From Sphagnum magellanicum (Eukaryota > Streptophyta > Sphagnopsida > Sphagnales > Sphagnaceae): 64,000 nucleotides of DNA. The first letter of the stretch is position 1. Each line of letters opens with the position of its first letter. The DNA lies in contig CM038916.1 in NCBI GenBank assembly GCA_021904315.1, positions 2,728,001-2,792,000 of the forward strand, written 5' to 3'. Made by a program: the position numbers and the translations under genes. The notes beneath the pieces are model-generated. The model saw nothing but the letters and a program-made list of their open reading frames with translations. It was not told where the DNA came from and did no database searches. Positions 47,923 through 59,478 of the stretch are shown here, piece by piece.

Positions 47923-48919
47923 TGCCACTCACATTTTCACCTAGGGGCTGTTTTGGATAGCTTCCAGTCAGATCAGGCTCACTGCTACATTGATCACTGT
48001 GTTTGGAAACCAATAGTACATGAACACAAATGGTTTTGCTCATGATATCAGCTGTTGTTGCAGACTATGGTGGGAGAGACATACAACATTCACATTGAGG
48101 GCAACAATCACCAAAACTTGCAACTCCAACCCAAGCAAGTTGTAAAAGCTTTCCAGTGTCCGTTTCCCCATGGTTCTCAATACTTCTTAGACTTGCATAT
48201 TTGTTTTTAACAGATTCAATGCCATTTACAGGGGACAAAGTTATCGTCAGACTTTTCCGAGTTGTGGATTTTGTGTCAATGTCCATAGATTCTTGTTTTG
48301 AAGCTTTCCTTGTGATTGCTTAATGCAGCTTGTGCACATCATGGTATATTTGAGACGCCATACTTAAGGGGTAGTGTACCAAGGGCCCCCCTAAACAGTA
48401 GTTGACATTGTTTCTCCAATCCCAGAGGCAGTAACCCTTTGGTAAAAAGGAAGCAACTTTTTCCACACTGGTTCTAGGGTAAGTATGCAATTGCACTTGC
48501 AGAAGTCAATATTTTATATTGAATTAAATCATTAAATTATGATTATATCTTGGAACACAAATGAGAACACTTATGTGTTGTATCGATTTTGCCATGTGTA
48601 GGCCAATGGGCACATTTCCACATCCACTGTCCTGTGTCAAGCAGCAAGCTGGCTATTGAGTAATGAACCCACCGGCCTTTTGTCAGGTTTATTTTCATGA
48701 TGGTGGCATTGCCAATTCAGGAGTTTTCTGGTTACATATCTGTCTGGGTATTTCTGTTGTACTGGGTATTTTTTATAAATTGTTATCTCTTTTTCATACG
48801 GTTGGGGTTTGTACCCACGCTCTGATCTCAAAGTTCTCTGGGATCCTTCTTCATTTGAGGGATTCCATGAAAAGTAGTGCATTGAATGTTTTATAAAGCT
48901 AGGAACTATTGTTCAAGAC

Positions 48920-49700
48920 ATTGTGCATTGAAAATGCATGGGTGTTGTTGCTACATATTTCATTGGCATTGACCAAAAATGTTCACACAAACCCATGACA
49001 AGTTGTATGGTGAAAACTGTTTGTAATCATATTAAAAAAACTATGGGAGAAACTTTGTTTTATTTTGTGGCAAATTCATGTCAAATCTTATTGGAGATTT
49101 TGCAAAAAGGTTGACAAAGATGCATGCAAAATATATGGTAAACTGAGCTGCAGTTTTACTGCCAATTTGGTGAAAATGGATGGGCATTGTTGTTTCATAT
49201 CCAATTCAATTTCCATTGTAGTTTCATAGAGAAACTACCACAAGCTCACAAGCTCATGAGAGAATGTATGGTAATAGTTGTTTGCAATAGTATCACAAAT
49301 TTGTGTAAAAAATGTGAGCTATTGGTGCATATCCAAGTCAATTTTTTGTTGAAAACTCTTGAATATGTTGATAAACATTCATGAAAAATGTACAGTAAAT
49401 CATGCTACAATTCCATTGCAAATTTATTGAAAATATATGACTATTGTTAAATTCCATTGGAATTTCCCAAAAATCTCGTCACAAATTCATAAGAAATTCT
49501 GTGGTAAAACACATTGTCAATCATATTCTAGATATATAAAAAATACACAGTGTTACTGTTACAAATCCAATTAAATTTTTTTTTGGAGGTTTTCAAAGAT
49601 GCTGTCAAAAAAATCAGGAAAAATGTATGGTAACAATTGCTACTATTTTTGTTGCAAAATCATCTGAAAACCGTGGGGAAATTTTTTGTTACAAACCAAA
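48920..49700. repeat. degenerate tandem array, ~124-bp unit, about six copies
   Basis: The landmark TGTATGGTAA (with variants) recurs at 49,004, 49,132, 49,265, 49,389, 49,500 and 49,624, giving spacings of 128, 133, 124, 111 and 124. Each is followed by a TTG-CAAT block and a CAAATTCAT/AAATCCAAT block. Copies are strongly diverged. Confidence 0.65.
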
Positions 49701-49903
49701 GTTGGAATTTCAGAAGATGTAAGAGTATATTAGGCAACTAATGTGTGCCTCACCTGGTCCCATCCCATCAGAATCACAAACAACTTGTTAATGGGAGCAT
49801 GGGGAATACTAGGCATCTACAGCTTGACACTAACTTGTCATCGATGTCCTGCATGACACCAAAACAACTCACACTCTTAGTTAGAAAGATACAAATGTGA
49901 TAG

Positions 49904-50314
49904 TCACATCCAAGGCAGTCTTGTCAAGAATCCAATCTGCATTTTGGCAAGTTGGGAGGGACCATATTGTTTTTGAATGCATCTTGTCAATAGGTTGTAG
50001 GGGAGGTTACCGCCCTCGTGCGACCCTCCCTCAGGAGAACACTTGAGTATGGGAACCTCCACGAATGGAAAAATCTCTTCTTTTTCTTTCCTCCATTCTT
50101 TCCTTCTTTTTTTTTGAATTTTCCTGATCTGTCCTTTTCCTCCTTGTGTTTTTGAATTTTCCTGATCCGTCCCATCAAAAAATCTTTCCATAGGACCGTG
50201 GGAACTTAGAAATATAGGAGGATCTCCCCCACCACTTAACTCCCTAGGGATCTTCTGCTGGGAGAGATCCCTCAAAATACAAAGAGAAGTAAAAAGAGAG
50301 GTTTTCAAGATCAA
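49904..50314 (-). CDS. hypothetical 136-codon open frame
   Basis: Minus-strand frame with a Lys/Glu-rich centre produced by GGAAAATTC and AAAGAAAGG repeats. The motif TGATC[CT]GTCC occurs twice in the plus strand. No recognisable domain; probably not a real gene. Confidence 0.15.
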   Translation of the reverse strand: MILKTSLFTSLCILRDLSQQKIPRELSGGGDPPIFLSSHGPMERFFDGTDQENSKTQGGKGQIRKIQKKRRKEWRKEKEEIFPFVEVPILKCSPEGGSHEGGNLPYNLLTRCIQKQYGPSQLAKMQIGFLTRLPWM

Positions 50315-52200
50315 ATAAAAAAATAGTAGAATGGAAACAACCAGTAGTCATTTCAAAAGATAATACTAGCTCTGAATGGGGGTGAATATGCTTTGTTGGT
50401 ACAAAGACCCACTAGTCATAGAGGACCAACAAACTAATTCAACCTCTATACAAAGTTCAAGTATCAACTACCTCAAGTAGTTGGCTACCATGATCGATTG
50501 GAATTGTGCATGCACTACACTCACATCAAAACCATTGTCTTTGCACGACTTTCCTCCCATGTGTGTCTGCAACAAGATCATATGTACTAGCAGGAATGAT
50601 ATAGTCTAAGCACATAAGAGAATGTGTGAGCTTATGTAGCTAGCTCATGTGCATATGCACAAATTGCAAAGAGAGAAAGCATAATAATCTAGCTAGGGCC
50701 CGGTTTCCTTGTCAAGGAGGACAAACTCTTTGCAATTAAGCAAGTTATATTTAATACATGGAGTAATAGTGCATGCATATCTTTTGAGCACACCTCAGTG
50801 TCCGTATTAAATTGTGCAATTTAGAGCCTTCTTTAGTTGCTATTTTTAATTTAAGAATTGGCATCTATATTTGTTGCTTTTGCTGATTAATTTGTGCATG
50901 GCAACAAGTGCCCACAAATTTTGGAAATGTGCATGGGTGAATAGATTATCTTCATTTGTATTATTGCATTACGTGCAGAAAGAAGCTAACCGTTCCTCCA
51001 TAATTCCGCCACACTTGCACCTTCTAAAAAATTTGGTGCCAATGCCCCTATTAGACCAAAAGTATGTATGAAATTCTTTATTTACCAACAATCACTTTTA
51101 GTGTGAAATTTTGTAATCTCAAATTTTGGATAGATATATGGCATGCATTAATGTATATATGCAAATTAAATGCATATTTGTCTCTTAAATTTTATGGCAG
51201 TATATCACATTTCTGTCCACAATATTTGGACATCCAGAATTGGGGGGCAAGACACAAAGATAGGGAAACTTAATTTTACAATATGCCATCCCACATTGGG
51301 TAACGGGTTTCAAATAATAATAACTTATGCCAATATTTCCCATTTCTGAAAGACAGGAGCTTAAAGAGCAAGTTCCAAAGTTTTTGTAGTTTGAATCATT
51401 TGATTAAAACTACTTATTTGAATAGCCATGTAAAAGATACATTGAAATCCCATTAAATAATCAATGGAGTAAAATCTTTGTGTTATTATGGGAGTATATA
51501 TGCATGTTGATGCATTTTGTTTCCATGTTCAATTATAGCCAAATAGCTCGTAATCCCCTGATTATAATGTGACATTTACAGCCCAGAATGCAATTTTCCC
51601 ATGGGCTTGAGAAAAATATAAATATCTTACTTGCCATCTTATAGAAATTTCCCATATGGGTTAATTTCTTTTTAATATAGAATGGCAAGTAGTGCACATT
51701 AATAGCTTCCAAAGGAAAAAGTCTTCTTAAACTTGTCACTAGAAAAACAATTACACTCAAGTAGTGATCATATATATGTCCCTCGTATTTTCAATCAAGC
51801 ATACAACTTAGAAGAGTTGCACTTAATAACTATTAAGCAATATTAGGTAATTATAATATATATGAAACTTTCATACATGTATTATACATATATACATAAA
51901 AGTGTATCAATCTTGATACATGCCAAATGGGCACAAGTAGCTTTGGGTGATACCACTAGGAACATCACAACTTAATTTTATTGGAATCATCAAGCTTTTA
52001 AAAATATATAAAAAACACTTATATAAGAATTATCATTAATTTTTTTTCATGAGCACATTTGTCATTTTGTACAGCTTTTACAACTTTAATGCTATTGAAA
52101 ATATTTTTTTATTTTGATGGTCATAATTAATGCATTTAGAATATTTTATAGAAATGTAACATGTGTTTTTTTTGGTTTGGAACAAAAATCTGAAACATGT
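50315..52200. other. spacer
   Basis: No gene, repeat array or element end that I can support. Short plus frames at 50,871-51,273 have no recognisable content. Confidence 0.45.
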
Positions 52201-52204
52201 TTTG

Positions 52205-53215
52205 AACTCAAAAAGGATATTTCAATCTAAAAATTGTTATTTGATTATAAAAATTGATGTTTCACTTCTCGAAATTCTTATTTGAATCTCCAAATTGATA
52301 TTTCAAATCTAAGAATTATTATTTGAATTAAAAAATTCATATTTGAATTCTAATTTTATTTTGGTATTAAGAATTCGTATTTGAATTCTGAAAAATGATA
52401 TTTGAATTTCAACAAAATTTATTTGAATTTCAAAAATTGAGAATTGATTTCTGAAATTTCTTATTTGAATCTGAAATTGATATTTCAATCTTGAAAATTG
52501 TTATTTGAATATGAATATTTGATTTTAATTCTAAAAACTGTTAGTTGCAACTGAAAAGTGGTATTTCAATTCCAAAAATTGTTATTTGATTCTGAAAATT
52601 CATATTTAAATTATGAAAATTATTACTTGAATTAAGTTTTAAAATTTTAAATATGGAAAATTACTATTTTAATCTAAAATTGACATTTTCATTTTTAAAA
52701 TATTTATTTTGTTTCTGACCATCATTATTTGAATCTGAAAATTGATGTATCAATTCTGACAATTTTCAGTTGAATTGAAAAAAAAAATTTGAATTCTAAG
52801 AGAAAATTTGAATTTGAAACTTGATATTTCCATTCTGAAAATTGTTATTTAATTTTTTTCAAATCGGAATATGGAGTATTTTTCAGATTTGAATAAAAAT
52901 TTTTGGAATTCAAATATGAAGTTCTAAATTGAAATAATAAAATTCTCAGAATTGAAATATCAATTTTCAGATCCAAATATCAATTTTAAAATTCAAATGT
53001 TAATTTTCAGAATGCAAATAACATTTTTCAAATTCAAATAACAATTTTTAATTCAAATATTATTTTTCAGAATTTAAATAACAATTTTTGGATTACAAAA
53101 TAATCAAATTCATGTAATAATTTTCAGAATTGAGATATGAACTTTCATATTGAAATAAAAATATATTTTTTGTTTCATAACAACAATTTTCAAAATTGAA
53201 ATATGAATTGATTTC
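52205..53215. repeat. inverted array of a ~21-bp unit (potential long hairpin)
   Basis: From about 52,205 to 52,850 the plus strand consists of imperfect copies of TATTTGAATTCTGAAAATTG. After a turn at roughly 52,860-52,890 the same unit appears as its reverse complement (CAATTTTCAGAATTCAAATA) down to about 53,215. A transcript could fold into a long imperfect duplex. Copies vary by substitution and by one or two bases in length. Confidence 0.75.
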
Positions 53216-54600
53216 AAGTTCATGTAACTTGTTTGAAATTCCAATGGAATTTTTTTTAAATTTGGGTGTAATGGGTATGAATGGCATATTCCATTGCATC
53301 TCACATTCTGATCACTGTATTTGTTTTATCATGGAACAAAGGTGTCACAATACATTTGTTGTAAGCACAATGAAAGGTGAGAAGGTTGTTGAAAATATCA
53401 AAACCAAAACAAAGGTTTTTTTTTTTGAAAAATAATATTGCCAAATGGAAAAAATTCACCACAAAAAACACGTTGATAAAACCCTTAATATATTCACAAT
53501 ATATAATTAATCTACGCATAATTAATGTATAATATATTCTTAATAAACTCATTAAATATACCCTTAATGCAACCCTAATACAGCATAAAAATGTATCTCA
53601 AATTTAGTTATAATACACTTTAGTGTACATCAAAGGGCTAAGTATATGGAATATGGTTGCAACTAATTTTGAACCCAAATGTAACTAATGGAACACATGA
53701 GCCTATTGTTGAATGAAAAAAATCCCAAAAGTTGTCCAAATGAAAAGATGAATATGTCAATAATTGCATAGTAATTGCAACATAGCATTTCACCATATAA
53801 AGTGTGAACATTGATAACAAGTTGCAAAAAAACCAATTATAGTCACAACCAACACATAATTGCATGTAGTTGCAAAAAAAAATAAAAATTGCATATTACA
53901 AGATTTCTTCTAATAATCAATACTAAGGTTAACTTATCGTCTATTTTGGTGGCATTATTTCAGTCACCTACTCACCTTCTAAAAACTTTACGAAAACTTA
54001 TTCTAAAATAGTGAAGGTAATAAAGGATGAGACTTAGTTGATAAATCCACCCTCTAACAATAATATCTAAAACTTGATTACATTGTTTTTGATCATTAAA
54101 AATAAGTTCACTCAAGATAACTTTTTTTTTTAAAAATTAAGGTTAAAATTTTAATCACTTAAGAAAACCAAGAAAAAAATTTAAACCACCAAATCTAGCA
54201 ATTTCGTTGGTTGTAACATTTTCTTTTGCACACCTACGCACAAGTTTATAAATAGCTTTTGTGTATTATTACAAAATGTAACCCTGATTTGGTTTAAAAT
54301 GAACTTTGGGGGGACTTCCAATCAATTGTTATGAACTATGCAAAACATTATATACATGGAAGACAATAAATTAACAATGGGTCTTTATTGCAAGTAGTCC
54401 AAAAGGTCCACAGTGAACCAGCACCCACCAGCACACCATCCACTGGATGCCTGTTATTACTCAGTTGTGGATGAACCTCAACTGAGTTACTATTTGGTTT
54501 TACCTTGGTAACCAATTCTGTAGGAAATGGGTCTCTCATATAGGTAGATAGGTAAGAAAATAGGTAACAACTAGGAATGTAAATGGATAATACATAGGTA
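53216..54600. other. AT-rich spacer with CACTA-like subterminal texture
   Basis: 53,650-53,920 is rich in TTGCAAC and ATTGCATG motifs similar to the subterminal parts of the CACTA element at 29.5-31.7 kb, and ends in ATTTCTTCTAATAAT. This may be the end of a related element, but no partner end or target duplication was found. Confidence 0.35.
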
Positions 54601-54720
54601 AGGGCTGTTTTTACTACCTACCTACCTACCTACGAACAACCTGCTTGTGGGTTGCTAGTAGGTAGGTTGAAAACAAGCAACTGAGCTAACCACCATGGTT
54701 AGCTAGGGAACTGGAACCCA
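54600..54720. repeat. CTAC/TAGG tract with tRNA-like palindrome
   Basis: ACTACCTACCTACCTACCTAC (54,614-54,634), an inverted TAGTAGGTAGG, then CAACTGAGCTAACCACC and ATGGTTAGCTAGGGAACTGG. The second half looks like tRNA A-box sequence on both strands, but a correctly spaced B box is missing. Confidence 0.4.
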
Positions 54721-54947
54721 ACGGAAAACTCTTTCCTGACCACTCACCATTCATCCTTCATGGTGCACTGGTTGGTGCTGGTTCACTGTGCGCTGGGGTT
54801 CATTATTTCAGTGTGGAAGACTTTTTTGTACACCATGAAGTTTCTTAAAGCTTTTGCAATTTTTTCAAGTTCGGCACCCAAATTATTTTATTTTCAGCAT
54901 TGTCCATCTACTGTCACTGTATTGAATTTGGTGAGTTTTCACTGACT

Positions 54948-55074
54948 TTGGAGCTCTCTCGACATTAGTTCCTGAGTGGGATCTGTTGGTTCCTTTCTAT
55001 TGCATTTGGCCAAGAGTGGAGGAGGATACTTTCAGTGATGCATGCACTCTTGGTCAGGGTGGGAAGATGATTTT
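54948..55074 (+). repeat. diverged copy of the kinase-gene upstream region
   Basis: Aligns with 61,276-61,398 over about 125 bp: GAGCTCTCTC, TAGTTCCT-AGTGG, GGTTCC-TTCTATTGCA, GGAGGA-AC-TT and TGCA-TCTTGGTC-GGGTGG blocks in the same order. The other copy lies 117 bp upstream of the kinase start codon. Confidence 0.75.
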
Positions 55075-55114
55075 TGGATTGGATGTTGAAAACATCAAAA
55101 GAAATTAAAGACCA

Positions 55115-55255
55115 GATTAGGGAATGAATTTATTGAAAAATAATATAAAATATTTAAATGATTTTTTATGCAAAAATATTATAGCAAAGGGAATGAATTT
55201 ATTGAAATAACAAAAGTATATAAATGATCATGCAAAAATATTATGACAATTGTAG
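55115..55255. repeat. tandem duplication, ~70-bp unit
   Basis: GGGAATGAATTTATTGAAA, then TATATAAATGAT and ATGCAAAAATATTAT, occurs twice in succession with small indels. Confidence 0.8.
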
Positions 55256-56288
55256 CAATTGTATGATTTGTACATTAAGAGGGATCTAAGAAAATCTTTC
55301 AAAAATCTTTCTCAAATTACCCAAATCATGATCATAACAAAATGTGATGTTACAAATAGGCAGTAGCAAAAAGACCATCCCATGTACAGTCTCAAGCAAG
55401 TGCTTGTGTGTATGTCATGGCATTTGAAAGATTGCATAAGTACAGGAAAAGGGTTTCTTTTCAGACACTTTCAGAATTTGAGGTGTTGTCACAAGGCTGA
55501 AGGCCGAGTGGAAGGTACTCTAAATTCTGGAAGAGTTTGAAAGCATAGCCTTCTCCTGCATGAAGAACAGGCTAATTCTTTTGAAAACTGGTACCTTAGA
55601 AAGTTGTAAGGTCCTGTTGACCAGTTGACTGACGTCTTACAAGGTCCTAAGGTCGAGCACAAAATTATGCCTGAGGCTCCTCACTTAAATATACAAAGGG
55701 GAAAATTGGCTGGTTCTTTATGATACTGAAAGATTTTATAAATGATATGATTTTATATTATTTTTCTTTGATGGTACGTGTTGATAACATCACATTATAT
55801 GCTCTTAGTTTTAATTGGCCGTAGGTGGAACATTAGATGTCCAAACTTCACGCCACTACATTTTCAGTCCCACTTGGGTCTATTTATCAATAGAAGACTT
55901 TTTGGTGAGATGCTTATGAAAACAAAGTACACAAGTAATGCGCAAGAATCTTGTCTGTAACTACATTGGTTTCCGTAATTAATGTTACTCACATTATTTG
56001 CGAACAGTGTTTTTACACATTGCTTTCCGTTATTAATGTTAATAACCTTAATAGCGTGTTAACATTAATACAGGCGTAATCTAAATAATGTTAATAACAT
56101 TATTTAAATCGATACCTAATTAATGTTAATAAGAGTAAACTGTATTTGGTTACCAAATGATGTATAATTGCAAATGGAGTGGCTTGCCATGTGGCTACGA
56201 AACTGCTACATTAATATTTATTGTTGTGATGTTATGGAGGATGAAGCACCTGATCACGCGAAATGCGGCGAAGGTAGTCTGCTGAGGT

Positions 56289-58039
56289 TTAATCGCGCAA
56301 TGGGGCGTTGTCATCATGCGGATCCAGATCCGGTACAGCAAGACCTTCGAAATGTTGACGATGTTTTTCAATGACGATTTGAAGATCTTGATTGAGTTGT
56401 TTTTCATGCCATTCTCCTATGATGTCGAGGGACAACCCGCAGCGAATCATCGCCTTACGGGCGTAAGTCAGGCGGGTTTGATCGCGCTGCTCGTTTACCC
56501 AACGAACTACTTCGGCAGCCATGCGCAAAAAAACGGTTTTCCGGGATTTTGCAGCGCGCCAGATCCTTCATGCCAGAGGCCATCCTTGGTGGCTTTGAAC
56601 TTATAGTCATCCCAGATCTCCATCGAGGCATCCTTGATCTTTGAGATCACGAACGAATCGCACGGCTGAATCTTGTCGGTCGCGGCAGCCACCAAGTAGC
56701 GAAGAGTGGCATTGCTCGACTCCAACGCTACGTGCATGTTCCCATTACCGTCATCGTGATGGCCGTTGAAGTTGTCCACAAATATCACTCTCTGCTTGGA
56801 ACGATCGGCTGCATGTCCGCGGTAGTGAGCACGTGGTTCTTGGAGGTATTGCGCCCACAACTTCTGCGTGATGAAACCCTTCTTGGTCGTTCTGTAGCAG
56901 ACTCCAGGGACGTCATCAGGTACTTCGCGAATAGGATAGCTTTCACTGGCGTTCTGGAAAATGACACATGGATTACAAATTCTTGCATGTGGCCCACCCG
57001 TTAGCCGAATCATCAGCGTCATTCCCATGCCGCCGGATACTACATCAGCGTACTTGACATCATTGTCACTGCGAAATCCCAGTGTCTTGCCGTTGTCCAA
57101 GTTGACCTTGCAATGCGTTTCATCGATGTTCTCAACCAGGTTCTCATCAAGCGTGCCAGCGCGAAATTCTCTCGCAAGCTGTCCGAGATGGAATGCGATT
57201 TACTTGTCGATATGCTGCTGACGAGTAGGGCTCAGCATCAACTTGCCAGTTTGAGCTCGACCGATGATATTGTTGACCGTCTGAAAATGCTGAATCCATC
57301 TTATATCGATGCAATCAATGATAGTGGTGCCCTTGTGCTGTAGGTTGGGAGGGAAATCAGGATGATTCATCTCTACCAGGATGTCTTTCGCGAGGCAAAC
57401 CAGTAGCTTCGGACTGAACTTCACGCCCATTTTGCAATAGCGGTCAAATTCGTCGACAATGAGAGGATACAGCCAGTCGACCCATGGAGCCCGCTTTGGT
57501 CCTTGACCAGGGGCAGCTTTTGTGAACACCTTCTTGGCTTTCCCCGGCTGCGCAGAGTTGCAGGATACCATGTTGTCACGATCGTCATGAATTTGTAGAA
57601 TAATAGCGCGTTTTTCCCACCAGCGTGACAACTTTATGATCGTCGCAGATGTCGTCCCTCGAAAATGCTCGGGGAACGCCTTGACGGTTCGTGCGTGTAG
57701 TCCTTTTTCCCCGTTCGCTTCGTCGTCATTGATCATCCACTCAACAATTCTAATGCGAGTTTGCTGAATTGTGACTGCGGTAGGACGCTTTCTCTTTCCC
57801 AAAGCACAAGGATTGTCGGCGAGCTGTTCGCCAACAATGACGCGGTCATTGTTCGCAACAATTATCACGTCATTGGCTGCACCATTCGGGTCCAATGGTT
57901 CGGGTGGCTCCTTTTCGTCATCGGTAGCCTGACGTTGACGAGCAAATGCACGAACAATGGGAGACGGGGAAAACACTGACAAATGTACTGCTCCACGTTG
58001 TATATCCCGTGAAGATTGAGAGTTCGACGGTGCAGACAT
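56289..58039 (-). pseudogene. pogo-like DDE/D transposase, near-intact, with one stop and one frameshift
   Basis: The frame from ATG 58,039 is open for 279 codons to TAA 57,202-57,200. It continues in the same frame to 56,507, and the C-terminal part (56,528-56,289) is in another phase after a T7 run at 56,527-56,533. The total would be about 580 residues. Order: disordered N-terminus (1-85), a putative helix-turn-helix (about 90-140, FRGTTSATIIKLSRWWEKR), a second basic helical region with WIQHFQTVNNIIGRAQTGKL (about 250), then the catalytic core. Acidic residues are D306 in NIDETH, D422 in FVDNFNGHH and D461 in QPCDSF, giving 38 residues between the last two. This matches the DDE_1 (pogo/Tigger/jerky) type. 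From memory, close relatives with SGG-GMT and DDVPGVCYRT motifs are abundant in oomycetes. One stop and one homopolymer shift are few lesions. Confidence 0.82.
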
Positions 58040-58614
58040 GGTGAAGAAAACGCTTTCGGAGCGAGAAAGAGCTGGGGAAGCAACAGAGGTATGGGACTAT
58101 CGTTGAAGAAGAAGTGTTCGAAAATATTTGAACATACGTCAGTGCCAGCTGGCGCCACTCTGTAGTCTGCAACCCTTACAGCGAGCTGTAGCAGTGCAGC
58201 TGCCTTCTCGTCCCAAGATCCCCTGTCACCGAAAAGAGAGGGAACGAAACCAACCAAAGAAGCTGACCACTAGTGCGGGCCTGATCAGAGTGGTATCCCT
58301 ACTGATCATCCAAAACAAACCACTCTCTCCGACCCCTTTCCCTGCAAGCTCATCGCAGAATATTTTCCATGCATCCACTGACCTTTGGACAAGATCAACT
58401 CATACTCTCACAGATCAGCAAAACAAAAAAGCCGAATTCAAAACCCCCACCTTGCCATTCATGAAAAATCCCCAGAGGGTACAATCTTTCTGGATCCAGA
58501 GTGTGCACCAAAAATCAGACATCAGTTCAGGTAATGCTTTTGAGGTCAGAGCTCTCGGTGTTCGTGAGCTCCCTTGAGCCTCTAACCTGATCCCACACAG
58601 TATGCTACAAATGC

Positions 58615-59205
58615 ATGTTTTTCTCTCTCTCTGCTAGACCAGAAGCCTATGACCTGACTCTCCTTGAGTCCAACTTGCACTCTGAACAACACCAACCCTG
58701 GACAGCTCGTACCACGCTTGCCAATGCTACTCCAAACAACTCATCCTCATACCAAATGATCAGCAACTCTGCCGATCTCAAAGCCTTTCTACATCCTCAC
58801 TCAAAGCACTCCTTCTTTCCACCTTCCGGATTCCTCCTCTCCTCTCTGCTACTCACTCCGACCACAACCAACATCCCTGATGCAAAGCACTGCAGCCCAA
58901 ACCTCAATTCTACCGCTCGGATCCCTCCAATCCTTCCCTTACCTCGGCATTACACCTTCCTAAGTCCTCTACAGAGCTACCTCAGCCAAGTTGCTGGCGC
59001 AGCGGAAAAGTTTCAACAACCAGCCCAGCTCACAACCAGCCCAGCTCACAACCAGCCCAGCTCTGCTCTACCGCCAATCCACTCTCCATCCTCCCTCACT
59101 TCTACCAACCACCTGCATTTTTCTGGACCTCCTGCCTTTCTGATTTCCCCCGTCCGAACTCCCATCGTCCCCCCCCCTTCACCACCTCCTTCCGTTCGAT
59201 TTTGA
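58615..59205 (+). CDS. Pro/Ser/Thr-rich open frame inside the pogo-like element, doubtful
   Basis: 196 codons on the strand opposite the transposase, in the 1.4-kb CT-rich part between the transposase start and the right terminus. The product would be low-complexity (PPPSPPPSVRF end) and includes a 16-bp unit repeated three times at 59,016-59,063. It may be a captured host fragment, or simply the GA-rich 5' region of the transposase read backwards. A second frame at 58,128-58,577 is of the same kind. Confidence 0.2.
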   Translation: MFFSLSARPEAYDLTLLESNLHSEQHQPWTARTTLANATPNNSSSYQMISNSADLKAFLHPHSKHSFFPPSGFLLSSLLLTPTTTNIPDAKHCSPNLNSTARIPPILPLPRHYTFLSPLQSYLSQVAGAAEKFQQPAQLTTSPAHNQPSSALPPIHSPSSLTSTNHLHFSGPPAFLISPVRTPIVPPPSPPPSVRF

Positions 59206-59478
59206 AGCTTCCGGCCCAAGCTTCCCATGCACCGTTGCCATTCACACCTCCCCAAAATCATAAACCCAGCCGCCTTCATTAAACTGGTTTCTAGCGGGTT
59301 GAATTTCTCAAACCTTTAAACCAAAAAGATCAAATTTCCAAACTCAGTAGCCATAATCAGGTTTCCGTTCGGCCACCCCATAACTGGTCACACCCCCATT
59401 CCTCCATTAATGTTAATAACATTAAATGGGAACTAACATTAATTTGGTATTAACATTAATTACAGAAACCGGTGTAGC

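Larger units (their letters stand above)
45601..48900. other. less AT-rich region with short frames, no gene model supported
   Basis: Composition becomes more balanced, and a 60-bp block (ATAATGGATTA-GGA-CATCACCA-TAAGTATG) occurs twice, at about 45,505-45,550 and 45,985-46,030. Frames at 45,621-45,857, 46,023-46,262 and 46,510-46,698 (+) are short and without domains. This may be untranslated or intronic sequence of an expressed locus; I cannot show it. Confidence 0.35.
55960..59478 (-). mobile_element. pogo-like (Tc1/mariner superfamily) DNA transposon, 3,519 bp
   Basis: Terminal inverted repeats of about 28 bp: the left end starts ACTACATTGGTTTCCGTAAT and the right end, read inward, GCTACACCGGTTTCTGTAAT; both continue TAATGTTA. 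TA flanks each end (55,958-55,959 and 59,479-59,480). Subterminal regions carry repeated palindromic ATTAATGTTAATAACATT blocks (left 55,975-56,130, right 59,406-59,462), likely transposase sites. The single transposase gene is on the minus strand. CpG density is far above that of the surrounding DNA, which implies little methylation-driven decay and a recent arrival. Confidence 0.85.

Noticed and set aside
54680..54710. tRNA gene suggested by GGTTAGCTCAGTTG
   Set aside because: The A-box string is present on the minus strand, but no B box follows at normal spacing and no cloverleaf could be drawn.
56195..57343. Plus-strand frames across the pogo-like element (56,316-56,606, 56,732-57,004, 56,961-57,221, 57,113-57,343)
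   Set aside because: Shadows of the GC-rich minus-strand transposase.
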